In this document: one piece after another, positions 16,500 through 25,201 of the stretch
Layout: every line of letters begins with the position of its first letter
How positions within the stretch are numbered: position 1 is the first letter of the stretch
Origin: Algoriphagus faecimaris
Lineage (GTDB): Bacteria; Bacteroidota; Bacteroidia; Cytophagales; Cyclobacteriaceae
DNA: 64,000 bases
Direction: 5' to 3'
Assembly: GCF_900101705.1 (NCBI RefSeq)
Contig: NZ_FNAC01000015.1
Span: 47,303-111,302 of the forward strand
Notes under the pieces: model-generated
Database searches by the model: none
The model's input: only the letters and a program-made list of their open reading frames with translations
What the model was told of the DNA's origin: nothing
Made by a program: the position numbers and the translations under genes

Positions 16500-17413
16500 A
16501 AAAAGATTTTGAGGTAACCATACTGGGAAACACCTCCTCTATTCCGGTTCACGGAAGAAATCATACAGCACAGGTGCTTCGTCATGGTCAATCACTCTTC
16601 TTGATTGATTGCGGAGAAGGTACGCAGCTTCAGTTGAGGAGATACCAAGTCAAAGCTTCAAAAATAAACCATATTTTCATCTCTCATTTGCATGGAGATC
16701 ATTATTTAGGACTGATTGGCTTACTTTCCAGCTATGGATTAACTAAGCGAAACAGTCCTATTTTCTTATATGGACCTAGAGGCTTGGACGAAATCATCAC
16801 CTCACATCTCAAATGGAGCAATACCAGGCTCTCCTACCCTTTACACTTTGTAGAGACTCAAGATGATCAGTTAAATCTCTTGATTGAGCTACCTAATTTG
16901 ATGATATACAGTTTTCCGCTGAAGCACCGTATACCCACGACAGGCTTTCTATTCAGAGAAAAACCACTTCCAAGAAACCTGATTAAAGAAAAACTTCTCA
17001 AGGAAAAACTTCCTCTAGAAGCCATTCAATCCCTACGAAAAGGCATGGATCATATAGGGGCGGATGGCTCGTTTTATGCTGTCCGTGATTTTTGTCTTCC
17101 TAAAGAACCCGAACGCACCTACGCCTACTGCTCAGACACCATATATTTACCCGAAATAGCAGAGTACATCCGCGGAGCAGATTTACTTTATCATGAATCT
17201 ACTTTTATGGAAAATGATAAGGAAAGAGCAAAAATGACCTTTCATACCACCGCCATGGAAGCCGGAGAAATCGCCAAACTTGCGAAGGTAAAAACGCTGA
17301 TGCTCGGTCATTTCTCATCCAGATATCCCATATTGGACGGTTTGCTTGCAGAAGCGAAAACAGTTTTTAAAGACTCCATGTTGTCCGAGGAGGGAAAAAC
17401 TTATCGTCTATGA
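16496..17413 (+). CDS. rnz: Ribonuclease Z (tRNA 3'-processing)
   Basis: 305 residues of the metallo-beta-lactamase fold. The metal-binding motif HLHGDH is at 64-69. Further ligands are expected in SDTIY and LGHFSSRY near the C-terminal third. RNase Z removes the 3' trailer from tRNA precursors. The start is TTG in the sequence TTGA shared with the stop of the STAS gene. No ATG or GTG is available before the conserved FEVTILG strand, so TTG is well supported. The end overlaps the next gene by 4 bases (ATGA), making a three-gene coupled operon. Confidence 0.93.
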   Translation: MKKDFEVTILGNTSSIPVHGRNHTAQVLRHGQSLFLIDCGEGTQLQLRRYQVKASKINHIFISHLHGDHYLGLIGLLSSYGLTKRNSPIFLYGPRGLDEIITSHLKWSNTRLSYPLHFVETQDDQLNLLIELPNLMIYSFPLKHRIPTTGFLFREKPLPRNLIKEKLLKEKLPLEAIQSLRKGMDHIGADGSFYAVRDFCLPKEPERTYAYCSDTIYLPEIAEYIRGADLLYHESTFMENDKERAKMTFHTTAMEAGEIAKLAKVKTLMLGHFSSRYPILDGLLAEAKTVFKDSMLSEEGKTYRL

Positions 17414-18201
17414 GTAGCATCAAGCAAAGCCGAAAAACCAATTTATTCATGGTTTTGGGAGGAATATTTTTGACCAATGCGATCTTGGCCGAAATCATTG
17501 GTGTCAAAATTTTCTCAGCAGAAAAGACACTTGGGTTTGAACCGGTCAACTGGTTATTTTTTGATGAATACTTACTCGACTTCAACTTGACCGCAGGGGC
17601 TGTTATCTGGCCGGTAGTGTTCATTACCACTGACATTATTAATGAATATTTTGGAAAGAAAGGAGTCAGAAAAATCAGCTTTTTGACAGCAGGGCTTATT
17701 GCTTATGCCTTCCTTGTGATCAGCCTAGTCACTGTGCTGACACCTGCTGACTTCTGGTTAGATGTAAATGCAGAAGGACCCGGAGGCACCCCTTTTAATA
17801 TCAGCTATGCCTTTAATACTATCTTCCGTCAGGGCTTGGGCATCATCATTGGCTCTTTGACTGCCTTTCTTCTTGGACAATTAATCGATGTATTTGTTTT
17901 TCAAAAACTTCGAGCTGTTACTGGTCCAAAAATGATTTGGCTCAGGGCTACAGGATCCACACTTGTGTCTCAATTCATTGATTCTTTTGTAGTCCTGGGA
18001 ATAGCTTTTTACATTTTTGGAAACTGGAGCCTAGATCAAATCATTGCAGTCGGAATCATTAATTATATCTACAAATTTACAGTAGCCATAATCCTTACCC
18101 CTCTGCTATATGTAGGTCATGGCTTGATCGATCGATATCTCGGAAAAGAGCTTGCTGAAGAAATGATGCAGGAAGCTTCGTCCGACCGATCATTTTTATA
18201 A
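17410..18201 (+). CDS. Queuosine precursor transporter (YhhQ/VUT family)
   Basis: 263 residues with about six hydrophobic helices and the VUT-family features: an early NAILAEIIGVKIF helix and a mid-protein FITTDIINEYFGKKGVRK loop. YhhQ in E. coli takes up preQ0/preQ1 for queuosine synthesis. The gene overlaps rnz by 4 bases. An operon link between tRNA 3' processing and uptake of a tRNA-modification precursor is functionally sensible, but no other que gene lies nearby. At 263 residues it is longer than YhhQ of E. coli, because of an inserted loop after about residue 110. Confidence 0.88.
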   Translation: MSSIKQSRKTNLFMVLGGIFLTNAILAEIIGVKIFSAEKTLGFEPVNWLFFDEYLLDFNLTAGAVIWPVVFITTDIINEYFGKKGVRKISFLTAGLIAYAFLVISLVTVLTPADFWLDVNAEGPGGTPFNISYAFNTIFRQGLGIIIGSLTAFLLGQLIDVFVFQKLRAVTGPKMIWLRATGSTLVSQFIDSFVVLGIAFYIFGNWSLDQIIAVGIINYIYKFTVAIILTPLLYVGHGLIDRYLGKELAEEMMQEASSDRSFL

Positions 18202-18294
18202 ACCACGCTATCATGGACATAGCCGAATTAACCAAATATATTTTGCCAAACCTGTCTTTTTTTTCGAGAATATTCTACAAACCTTTTCGAAAGA

Positions 18295-18326
18295 TTAGGA
18301 ATTCAAAATATTAACCTCTACATTTG
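18295..18326 (+). promoter_or_regulatory. Candidate promoter of the DEAD-box helicase gene
   Basis: TACATTTG at 18319-18326 fits the TAnnTTTG -7 element exactly. A weak TTA at 18295-18297 is about 21 bases upstream. Transcription from near 18333 would give a leader of about 100 bases before the helicase ATG. Confidence 0.45.
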
Positions 18327-18367
18327 CACCGTCAATAAGACATAGAACATTTTTCTAAGCCGTGAAA

Positions 18368-18426
18368 TCCTTACTGTCGCTTGTCGTGGGATATTGCAAA
18401 GGAGTACATGGCAAGAAAAGTAAGGA
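18368..18426 (+). promoter_or_regulatory. Leader hairpin covering the helicase ribosome-binding site
   Basis: TCCTTACT (18368-18375) pairs perfectly with AGTAAGGA (18419-18426). CTTGTC (18380-18385) pairs with GGCAAG (18410-18415) with one wobble. The outer stem buries the AAGGA that lies 6 bases before the helicase ATG. This would lower helicase translation when folded. Whether it acts as a cold- or stress-responsive switch is inference. Confidence 0.4.
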
Positions 18427-18476
18427 AACATCATGGATACAAACACAAAATTCTCAGACCTGGGGATTTCGAATGA
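18408..18476 (+). CDS. Possible 22-residue leader peptide overlapping the helicase start
   Basis: An ATG at 18408 is preceded by AAAGGAG at 18398-18404, a textbook Shine-Dalgarno sequence and rare in this window. The frame encodes a basic 22-residue peptide beginning MARKVRKHHGYKHK and stops at 18476. It runs 44 bases into the helicase gene in another frame. Its first codons lie inside the leader hairpin. Translation of it would open that hairpin and so could couple to helicase expression. It may also be a chance frame. Confidence 0.3.
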   Translation: MARKVRKHHGYKHKILRPGDFE

Positions 18477-20199
18477 AATCTTGCAGGCAGTGGAAGCGAT
18501 GGGTTATACTCAGCCTTCCCCCATTCAATCACAAGCTATTCCTTTCGTACTAGAAGGTAGAGATGTCATCGGACAGGCTCAAACTGGTACAGGAAAAACA
18601 GCCGCTTTTGGTATTCCGATCATTCAACTCGTAGATCCGGATTTTAACAAACCACAGGCGATTATTCTTTGCCCTACTCGTGAACTTGCTGTTCAAGTAG
18701 AAGGCGAAATTCAAAAATTAGCCAAGTTTTATCGCAAAATCAATTCTGTAGCCATCTACGGAGGTGAATCTATCGACAAGCAGATTCGCGTCCTTAAAAA
18801 AGGTGTACAGATAGTTGTGGGTACTCCCGGACGTGTGCAAGATCACATCAACAGAGGTACACTTAAACTGGAAGATGCTGGTATCATCGTATTAGATGAG
18901 GCAGATGAAATGTTGGACATGGGCTTTAGAGACGACATCGAAGCCATTCTTCAAGAAATGCCGGAAGAAAGACAAACAGTATTTTTCTCCGCTACCATGG
19001 CCAAGCCTATTTTGGATTTGACCAGAAAGTACCAAAATGATCCTCATATCATTAAGGTAGCTAAAAAAGAGCTTACTGTCGAAAGAATCGAACAAGTCTT
19101 CTACGAAGTAAAACCTTCGCTTAAGATGGAGTTGATGGCTCGATTGATGACTGTCAATAATTACGCTCTATCTGTGGTATTTTGTAATACCAAGCGAATG
19201 ACAGATGAAGTAACCGAAAACTTAGGTTCTAGAGGAATCCTAGCCGAAGCACTTCATGGAGATCTATCTCAAGCTCAGCGAGACAAAGTAATGGGCAAAT
19301 TCCGAAAAGGACTTTGTACCGTATTGGTAGCAACGGATGTAGCAGCAAGAGGCATCGACGTAGACAATGTAGAAGCTGTATTTAATTTTGACCTTCCCCT
19401 GGATGAGGAGTACTACGTACACCGAATCGGAAGAACAGGCAGAGCTGGAAAATCAGGAACTGCTATCAATTTCGTAACCGGAAGAAGAGACGGCTTTAAG
19501 ATTAAGGATTTGGAAAAATTCACTAAAGCCTCCATCAACAAAATGGATCCGCCTTCAGTATCCGAATTACTTGATCTGAAAAAAGCACAGTTAGTCAAAG
19601 ACGTATATCGCCAAATTGGTAAGGAAGAAGACAATCAAATCTTTGAAGAGACGATTGGACAAATGCTTACTGAAGGATTATCTATCGAGCAAATTGCTCT
19701 TGGTCTTTTGAAAATGAATATGGGAGATGCTGTAAAAGAAATGCGAGAGCAGGATTTTGGCCTTCCAAGTTACCAAGACAGAAGAAGAGAAGGTGGTCGT
19801 GACGGTGGTCGCGAGCGAGGAAGCAGATTCGAAAGAGGTGGAAGCGACCGTTTTGGTAGATCAGAAGGTGGCAGAAGAGAGCGACGCGGAGACTCCCCTA
19901 GAGGTGAAGGAGGTAGAGATCGGGATCGCGGTGGAAGCAGACCTGAAAGAATCAGAGAAGCCAACATGGCTCGCTTGTTCTTAAACCTAGGCAAAAAAGA
20001 CAGAATCAGACCCAATGATATCGTAGGAGCCATTGCCGGCGAGGCGGGCATTCCTGGAAGAAGTATTGGGGGAATCGATATTTATGACAATTTCTCCTTT
20101 GTAGATGTGCCTCAGAAAGATGCAGATCATGTGATTCGCACAATGAAACACAACACGATCAAAGGAAAAACCGTTAATATGGAAATTTCTAAAGGTTGA
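18433..20199 (+). CDS. deaD: DEAD-box ATP-dependent RNA helicase (DeaD/CsdA-like)
   Basis: 588 residues. The Q motif GYTQPSPIQ is at 24-32, Walker A AQTGTGKT at 49-56, DEAD near residue 156, then SAT, and HRIGRTGR in the second RecA domain. From about 450 to 510 there is an Arg/Gly/Asp/Glu-rich low-complexity RGG-like stretch, followed by a DbpA-type RNA-binding domain (about 515-588). This is the architecture of cold-shock helicases that unwind structured mRNA and help ribosome assembly. The start ATG follows a 100-base leader with a hairpin and a small reading frame. A strong terminator follows. Confidence 0.95.
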   Translation: MDTNTKFSDLGISNEILQAVEAMGYTQPSPIQSQAIPFVLEGRDVIGQAQTGTGKTAAFGIPIIQLVDPDFNKPQAIILCPTRELAVQVEGEIQKLAKFYRKINSVAIYGGESIDKQIRVLKKGVQIVVGTPGRVQDHINRGTLKLEDAGIIVLDEADEMLDMGFRDDIEAILQEMPEERQTVFFSATMAKPILDLTRKYQNDPHIIKVAKKELTVERIEQVFYEVKPSLKMELMARLMTVNNYALSVVFCNTKRMTDEVTENLGSRGILAEALHGDLSQAQRDKVMGKFRKGLCTVLVATDVAARGIDVDNVEAVFNFDLPLDEEYYVHRIGRTGRAGKSGTAINFVTGRRDGFKIKDLEKFTKASINKMDPPSVSELLDLKKAQLVKDVYRQIGKEEDNQIFEETIGQMLTEGLSIEQIALGLLKMNMGDAVKEMREQDFGLPSYQDRRREGGRDGGRERGSRFERGGSDRFGRSEGGRRERRGDSPRGEGGRDRDRGGSRPERIREANMARLFLNLGKKDRIRPNDIVGAIAGEAGIPGRSIGGIDIYDNFSFVDVPQKDADHVIRTMKHNTIKGKTVNMEISKG

Positions 20200-20217
20200 T
20201 TAAAGGTTAATTTGGTT

Positions 20218-20252
20218 AAAAACACATTTCTTTCGGGAAATGTGTTTTTTTT
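20218..20252 (+). terminator. Terminator of the helicase gene
   Basis: AAACACATTTC (20220-20230) and GAAATGTGTTT (20237-20247) form a perfect stem with a 6-base loop, followed by a T-run. Confidence 0.93.
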
Positions 20253-20276
20253 TGTGTGTTCAAAAAACCCAAATTC

Positions 20277-20981
20277 ATGTTGCTCTTTTTTCAAGAAAAC
20301 TGCTCTCCTCCCACTATCACGCTTAGCCCAGATGAATCCAAGCATCTCATCAAAGTACTACGAAAACAAACAGGTGATGAGGTGATCGTGACGAACGGTG
20401 AGGGCAAGCTCTTTCATTGCCTCATCCAATCTCCCCTCCCCAAAGGCACAAGCCTTAAAGTGATAAAAGAGGAAGAAATACCTAAACTCCCTTTTGAGAT
20501 CCATTTAGCTATTTGTCCTACCAAAAGCCCTGATAGAATGGAATGGTTGGTAGAAAAAATCACTGAAATAGGCTTTGATTACATCTACCTTATGAAAAGC
20601 GAAAACTCGGAAAGAAGCTTCCTGAAAGCGGATCGATTAGAAAAAAAGATCATTGCTGCTTGTAAGCAAAGCTTGCAGTTTTACAAGCCAGAAATAAAGA
20701 GCGACTGGACCTTTGAACAAATTGTCACTTCTCCTGACTTTGATGGATTTCAAAAATTCATTGCCTATGTGAATGAAAATCATCAAAACCACCTGCTAGA
20801 CCTTGCTTTAAAAAATCGCAACTACTTGATTCTTATTGGTCCTGAGGGGGATTTTTCTCCAAATGAAATAGATTCTGCAATTTCCAAAGGTTTTGCACCA
20901 GTATCCTTAGGAAAGAACCGACTTCGGACTGAAACCGCAGGCCTTACTGCTGTACAAATGCTTCAGGTCGCAAATCGATAA
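20277..20981 (+). CDS. rsmE: 16S rRNA m3U1498 methyltransferase
   Basis: 234 residues from the ATG at 20277. A GTG 21 bases upstream lies beside the T-run of the preceding terminator and is unlikely to be used. The SPOUT-class C-terminal knot is clear from LIGPEGDFSPNEI (about 195-207) and LGKNRLRTETAGLTAVQ (about 217-233), which bind S-adenosylmethionine. The N-terminal PUA-like part recognises RNA. RsmE methylates N3 of U1498 in the decoding centre of 16S rRNA. It is probably a single-gene unit, with a merR-type gene 127 bases downstream. Confidence 0.93.
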   Translation: MLLFFQENCSPPTITLSPDESKHLIKVLRKQTGDEVIVTNGEGKLFHCLIQSPLPKGTSLKVIKEEEIPKLPFEIHLAICPTKSPDRMEWLVEKITEIGFDYIYLMKSENSERSFLKADRLEKKIIAACKQSLQFYKPEIKSDWTFEQIVTSPDFDGFQKFIAYVNENHQNHLLDLALKNRNYLILIGPEGDFSPNEIDSAISKGFAPVSLGKNRLRTETAGLTAVQMLQVANR

Positions 20982-21108
20982 TTTGTGCATATTTAATCTA
21001 AAGACTTTATTTGAGGTGGATTTAAGCTGTCAATTTCCTATTTTAGAATAAATATTGGCTTCAATTCTGCAGTCTTATTCTTTTATCAATTCCATAATTT
21101 TAGAAGCT

Positions 21109-21462
21109 GTGCCGTACAAAGAACGAGAAATAGAAAAAAAATACTTTTCCATCGGTGAAGTGGCTACACAATTCAAAGTAGCTCCCTCACTTATTCGCTA
21201 TTGGGAGGGTGAATTCGACATTATCCGACCCAAAAAAGATAAAAAAGGAAACAGACGCTACACTAAGGATGATATTCAGAAGATTCGATTTATTTTCCAC
21301 TTGGTAAAAGAAAAAGGCTATACGCTAGATGGTGCCAGAGAAGTCATAGCACAAGGAAAAGACCAGGGCTTTGATAAAGTTCAAGCTGTACAGAAATTGC
21401 AGGAGATCAAGGATTTTCTAATCAATATCCGGGAAGAAATCAATGCAAAATCCGGATCATGA
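21109..21462 (+). CDS. MerR-family transcriptional regulator
   Basis: 117 residues from the GTG at 21109, which gives the MPYKEREIEKKYFSIGEVA start typical for this clade; the TTG at 21055 only adds an unrelated leader. The winged helix-turn-helix is at about 13-80 (SIGEVATQFKVAPSLIRYW, then RRYTKDDIQKIRFI). A dimerisation coil completes the protein. There are no effector-binding cysteines. Relatives with this PYKEREIEK start occur beside dprA or cell-wall genes in many Bacteroidota (from memory). The last 20 bases overlap dprA, so the two are cotranscribed. The target is unknown. Confidence 0.88.
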   Translation: MPYKEREIEKKYFSIGEVATQFKVAPSLIRYWEGEFDIIRPKKDKKGNRRYTKDDIQKIRFIFHLVKEKGYTLDGAREVIAQGKDQGFDKVQAVQKLQEIKDFLINIREEINAKSGS

Positions 21463-22561
21463 ACATATCCGATATCACCTCGCACTGAGCTTAGCTCCAA
21501 AAGTTGGTCCAGGAGTATTCAGAGCTATTGTAGCTTATGCTGGATCCCCAAAGTCATTCTTTGAAATCCCGAAAGCCAAAGCTGCTAAAATCCCAAAAGT
21601 GGGAGCTAAACTTTTGGAGATCAGAAACTCATCTAACCAACTTTTACAGAAAGCAGACGAACTCATCGAACTCGCCGATAAGAAGGGCTTTCGGATCCTA
21701 ATCCCATCAAATCCTGATTTCCCTGATCGACTCAAAACCCAAGAGGATCATCCAATTTGGCTTTTTTGCAAGGGAAACTCTAATCTGAATTTTGAACGCT
21801 CAGTGGGAATCGTAGGTACTCGAAGCGCCACTACTTACGGCAAAACCGCTACCAAAAAAATCATTGAAGATTTAGCCGTCTATCAGCCCGCTATTATTTC
21901 AGGCTTGGCTTATGGAATTGATATTGAGGCGCATCGAGCGGCACTTCTTGCTGGATTAGCTACTGTGGCAATCATGGGATCTCCGATTGATCAAATTTAT
22001 CCTGCTGTACATCGAAAAACCGCCGAACAACTTCAAGAGACAGGAGCACTTATTAGTGAATATGCTCCAGGCGCGAAGATGATGCCTGGGAATTTCCCGG
22101 CACGCAATAGAATCATTGCCGGCCTTTCGGATGCCTTGATCGTGGTGGAAGCAGCGGCAAAAGGAGGGGCACTCATCACAGCTGAAATCGCCTACAGCTA
22201 TGACAAAGATGTCTTTGCCGTACCCGGAAACCTCCAATCTACCTACTCCGAAGGTTGCAATCACTTGATCAAAAAAATGAAAGCCTCTATCTACACAGGA
22301 CCAAATGATATTGCCGAGGCTTTATTTTGGAGTAAACCCGGTGAAGAGAAAATAGCCAAGCCTAAACTTGATTTCAGCACAAGAGAAGCCGACGAAAAGG
22401 CAATTTTAAGTCTTTTACAAGAAAAAGGAGAATCGGAAATTGATCAAATTTCCTACAGTACAGATATTCCTCTTGGCAAATTATCCTCTAAATTATTGAC
22501 CTTGGAATTTGAAGGAATCGTCAAATCACTTCCTGGGAAAAAATTTAAATTACTAGTTTAA
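21443..22561 (+). CDS. dprA: DNA-processing protein DprA
   Basis: 372 residues. An N-terminal helix-hairpin-helix-like segment (about 1-75) precedes the Rossmann-fold core with VGTRSATTYGK and SGLAYGIDIEAHRAAL. The core continues with the ISEYAPG, PGNFPARNRIIAGLS and VEAAAKGGALITAEIA signatures. A C-terminal winged-helix domain (about 305-372) completes the standard architecture. DprA loads RecA on incoming single-stranded DNA during natural transformation. No other competence gene is close. The 3' end faces the minus-strand PepSY gene 15 bases away. Confidence 0.95.
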   Translation: MQNPDHEHIRYHLALSLAPKVGPGVFRAIVAYAGSPKSFFEIPKAKAAKIPKVGAKLLEIRNSSNQLLQKADELIELADKKGFRILIPSNPDFPDRLKTQEDHPIWLFCKGNSNLNFERSVGIVGTRSATTYGKTATKKIIEDLAVYQPAIISGLAYGIDIEAHRAALLAGLATVAIMGSPIDQIYPAVHRKTAEQLQETGALISEYAPGAKMMPGNFPARNRIIAGLSDALIVVEAAAKGGALITAEIAYSYDKDVFAVPGNLQSTYSEGCNHLIKKMKASIYTGPNDIAEALFWSKPGEEKIAKPKLDFSTREADEKAILSLLQEKGESEIDQISYSTDIPLGKLSSKLLTLEFEGIVKSLPGKKFKLLV

Positions 22562-22576
22562 TCCAATTTAACAACC

Positions 22577-23128
22577 TTATTTCTCCTTTAGCTTTCGGAT
22601 CAACTTGGGGTAATACCAAAGATAAAACCCACTGAAACTCATAAAAATCAATCCCAATGCGCTCAAAGTTGAATAGGTAAGCTTTGCACCTTCATCGCCA
22701 GTGGTATAGAAATCCAAGATACTTCCGTCGTGTACTTTTTCTATCCAGTCAGAGTGTCGAGTCCCAACAGACAATACCGCACCAGAAAACCCATCGACTT
22801 GCACTTCGGTAAAATGAGTTTTAAAAGTCACTTTTGCTATTCCGTTGTCGGGACGGATATCTATTCTATCTACAGCCGAATCTTCACCCAACTTCTCCAT
22901 TTCCTCTTCGGCGATTTGGATCATTTGGGTAGGTAAAATCCAATCACCAGTTGCATTTACACTGCGCTGTGTAGGTGGCAATAAGTCCGCCTTCTTTTTC
23001 CAGGCCAACAAAAGGGACGTGATACCAATAATAAAAAAAAATATTATCAGCGGTATCCCCAACCACCTGTGAAGATTACGGTACCAGCGGATAGCCTTGA
23101 CTTTTTTTTGAACTTGTTTCGTACTCAT
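22577..23128 (-). CDS. PepSY-associated transmembrane protein
   Basis: 183 residues with a membrane helix at about 20-44 (WLGIPLIIFFFIIGITSLLL) and another at about 150-175 (LGLIFMSFSGFYLWYYPKLI), flanking a periplasmic PepSY-like domain. The W-Y-R-N-L-H-R-W-L-G start and G-F-Y-L-W-Y-Y-P end are typical of the short two-helix PepSY_TM proteins, related to iron-reductase and siderophore-linked membrane proteins. The specific role is unknown. It ends convergently to dprA and starts one base after the end of the HMG-CoA-lyase-like gene, so it is probably in one unit with it, though no functional link is evident. Confidence 0.75.
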   Translation of the reverse strand: MSTKQVQKKVKAIRWYRNLHRWLGIPLIIFFFIIGITSLLLAWKKKADLLPPTQRSVNATGDWILPTQMIQIAEEEMEKLGEDSAVDRIDIRPDNGIAKVTFKTHFTEVQVDGFSGAVLSVGTRHSDWIEKVHDGSILDFYTTGDEGAKLTYSTLSALGLIFMSFSGFYLWYYPKLIRKLKEK

Positions 23129-23129
23129 C

Positions 23130-23978
23130 CTAATAAAAGACTGAATTGGAAAGTTTAATCGCCTCTCCTAGTTCCAACTTATTTAATCCCAATTCATGGC
23201 CTTCCTGCTCCAAAGCCTCGATCATTACTTCAGTAGCCATATTGCCTAGGAGTTCATCTTTGGCCATAGGACAGCCGCCGAATCCCATCAAAGCCCCATC
23301 AAAACGTCTACAGCCCCCCTTCAAGCCTGCTAACACTTTCTCTCTAATATCTTCCTTTCTGCTATGAAGATGCGCTCCAAATGTAATGTCAGGAAAAGAA
23401 GCAATCTGGACTTCAAATAGCTCAGTAATCAAGCTGGGAGTAGCTACGCCTATGGTGTCACTTAGGGATATGGTTTTGATCTCCAGCTCGTCTAATTTCT
23501 GGACAAACTCAGCTACCAATTCAGGAGAAAATGGGTCTCCATAGGGATTCCCAAAACCCATACTGAGGTAGACGGCCTGCTCCTTTCCTCTGGTTTGACA
23601 AAGATTTTGAATAGATTCCACTATTTCTAGCGCTTTGGAAATACTAGCATTGGTATTCCGCTGCTGAAAAGTCTCCGAAAGGGAAAGCGGGAAACCCAAA
23701 TAATCAATTTCGGAAAATTGGACAGCGTCTTCTGCTCCACGTAAGTTAGCCACAATAGCCAATAGTTTGGATTTGGAATTATGCAAATCCAGCATTTCTA
23801 GTACCTCAGCCGTATCACGCATTTGCGGAATCGCTTTAGGACTGACAAAGCTCCCAAAATCAATCGTATGAAAACCTACTTCCAAAAGTTGATTGATATA
23901 TGCCGCTTTGATGGCCGTATCAATGAAATCTGGAAGCCCTTGCATTGCATCCCTTGGACATTCGATCAATTGAATCAT
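23130..23978 (-). CDS. Hydroxymethylglutaryl-CoA lyase-like enzyme
   Basis: 282 residues from the ATG at 23978. The PRDAMQG motif near residue 8 corresponds to the R-D pair of HMG-CoA lyase. Later motifs are GFHTIDFGSFVSP, a metal-ligand HLH, and RRFDGALMGFGGCP with the active-site cysteine. The family cleaves HMG-CoA to acetoacetate and acetyl-CoA in leucine or ketone-body breakdown. Departures from the standard form (CPRDAMQG for GPRDGLQ, HLHSRKE for HFHDTYG) mark the divergent clade common in Bacteroidota, so the substrate should be regarded as probable only. No leucine-degradation partner lies beside it. Confidence 0.85.
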   Translation of the reverse strand: MIQLIECPRDAMQGLPDFIDTAIKAAYINQLLEVGFHTIDFGSFVSPKAIPQMRDTAEVLEMLDLHNSKSKLLAIVANLRGAEDAVQFSEIDYLGFPLSLSETFQQRNTNASISKALEIVESIQNLCQTRGKEQAVYLSMGFGNPYGDPFSPELVAEFVQKLDELEIKTISLSDTIGVATPSLITELFEVQIASFPDITFGAHLHSRKEDIREKVLAGLKGGCRRFDGALMGFGGCPMAKDELLGNMATEVMIEALEQEGHELGLNKLELGEAIKLSNSVFY

Positions 23979-24247
23979 GCCCAAAATTAAGCAATAAAGC
24001 TTAGACCTCTCCGGATTTTGGATATGTGGTCTGAACAGGTTTTGGAATATAAAGACGGCTGTCGAATTAATTGAATCGAGTCGGAATTTTAATTTTAAAA
24101 GACACCGACATTCTATTGATTTTATATCTATCTATTTGAAAGCTAATGGAGCAGAATCAAAGAGAAATTTACTCTCAATATGAACTAAATCCCATTTAAT
24201 TATTTAATATTTACTCTAGGGTAAGAATTAGCTTTTTTAAGGAATCC

Positions 24248-25201
24248 CTAAAATACCTCCTTAGCGATCTTATATGTTGCATCTGCCTTACTCATCGTAT
24301 AAAAATGGATACTTGGCATTCCTGCATTTACCAATTCTTTACTTTGCTGGATCGCCCAAGCTATCCCCACTTCCTTTACCTCAGCATTGGTCTTACACTG
24401 TAGCAGCTCGTCGGTCAATGCGTCCGGCAAATCCAAAAAGAAAGTTCTCGGAAGCATGGTGATTTGCCCCAGGGTTGTGATGGGTTTCAAGCCTGGAATG
24501 ATGGGCACATTGATTCCTGCCTCACGCACTTTTCTTTCAAATTCGAAGAACTTTTTATTATCAAAAAACATTTGGGTTACGATGTATTCAGCTCCCTTAT
24601 CGACTTTCTCTTTGAGATAGTTGAGATCAAACTTTAAAGAAGGTGCTTCAAAGTGCTTCTCAGGATAGCCTGCCACACCTACACAAAAATCAGTATGAAA
24701 ACTTGTCTCCGTTTCTTCATGTAGGTATTTCCCATTATTCATTCGGATGATTTGCTCCACCAATTCACTGGCAAAATGATGCCCGTCTTTTTCAGCCACA
24801 AATCTTCCTTCCGTTTTTGGAGCATCTCCCCTCAGCGCTAAGACATTATCCACGCCGATAAAATTGAGGTCAATGAGTGCATTTTCGGTTTCTTCTTTGG
24901 TAAAGCCTCCACACAGTAAGTGAGGCACAGCATCTACATGAAAACGGTTCATAATAGCCGCACAAATCCCCACCGTACCTGGTCGTTTTTTGGTACTTAC
25001 TTTTTCAAGCAATCCATTGGGATGTTTTTTGTAAATGAATTCTTCCCGGTGATAAGTCACGTCTACAAATGGCGGCTTAAACTCCATCAAGGGTTCAATT
25101 CCTTCCAGTAATTCTTTAAGGCTTTGCCCTTTTAGTGGAGGTAAAATTTCAAATGAAAACAGCGTAGATTTCGCGTTTTTCAGGTGTTCGGTTATCTTCA
25201 T
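24248..25201 (-). CDS. metF: 5,10-methylenetetrahydrofolate reductase
   Basis: 317 residues forming the FAD-binding TIM barrel. FEILPP lies at about 18-23, the DVTYHRE segment follows a few strands later, and LALRGDAP and GVAGYPEKH are typical. The enzyme reduces methylene-THF to methyl-THF, the methyl donor for MetH. It is the last gene of the methionine operon: its ATG overlaps the stop of metH-C in ATGA. The SAM-I riboswitch at 28971-29116 would control it together with both metH parts. Confidence 0.96.
   Translation of the reverse strand: MKITEHLKNAKSTLFSFEILPPLKGQSLKELLEGIEPLMEFKPPFVDVTYHREEFIYKKHPNGLLEKVSTKKRPGTVGICAAIMNRFHVDAVPHLLCGGFTKEETENALIDLNFIGVDNVLALRGDAPKTEGRFVAEKDGHHFASELVEQIIRMNNGKYLHEETETSFHTDFCVGVAGYPEKHFEAPSLKFDLNYLKEKVDKGAEYIVTQMFFDNKKFFEFERKVREAGINVPIIPGLKPITTLGQITMLPRTFFLDLPDALTDELLQCKTNAEVKEVGIAWAIQQSKELVNAGMPSIHFYTMSKADATYKIAKEVF

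Noticed and set aside
18362..18553. A 63-codon frame upstream of the helicase
   Set aside because: It has a GTG start without a ribosome-binding site and runs over the helicase start in another frame; the shorter frame at 18408 with AAAGGAG is the better candidate for a leader peptide.
19757..20051. Long frames on both strands across the helicase tail (75 and 93 codons)
   Set aside because: They come from the low-complexity Arg/Gly/Glu-rich coding sequence, which leaves other frames open; the helicase frame itself is certain.
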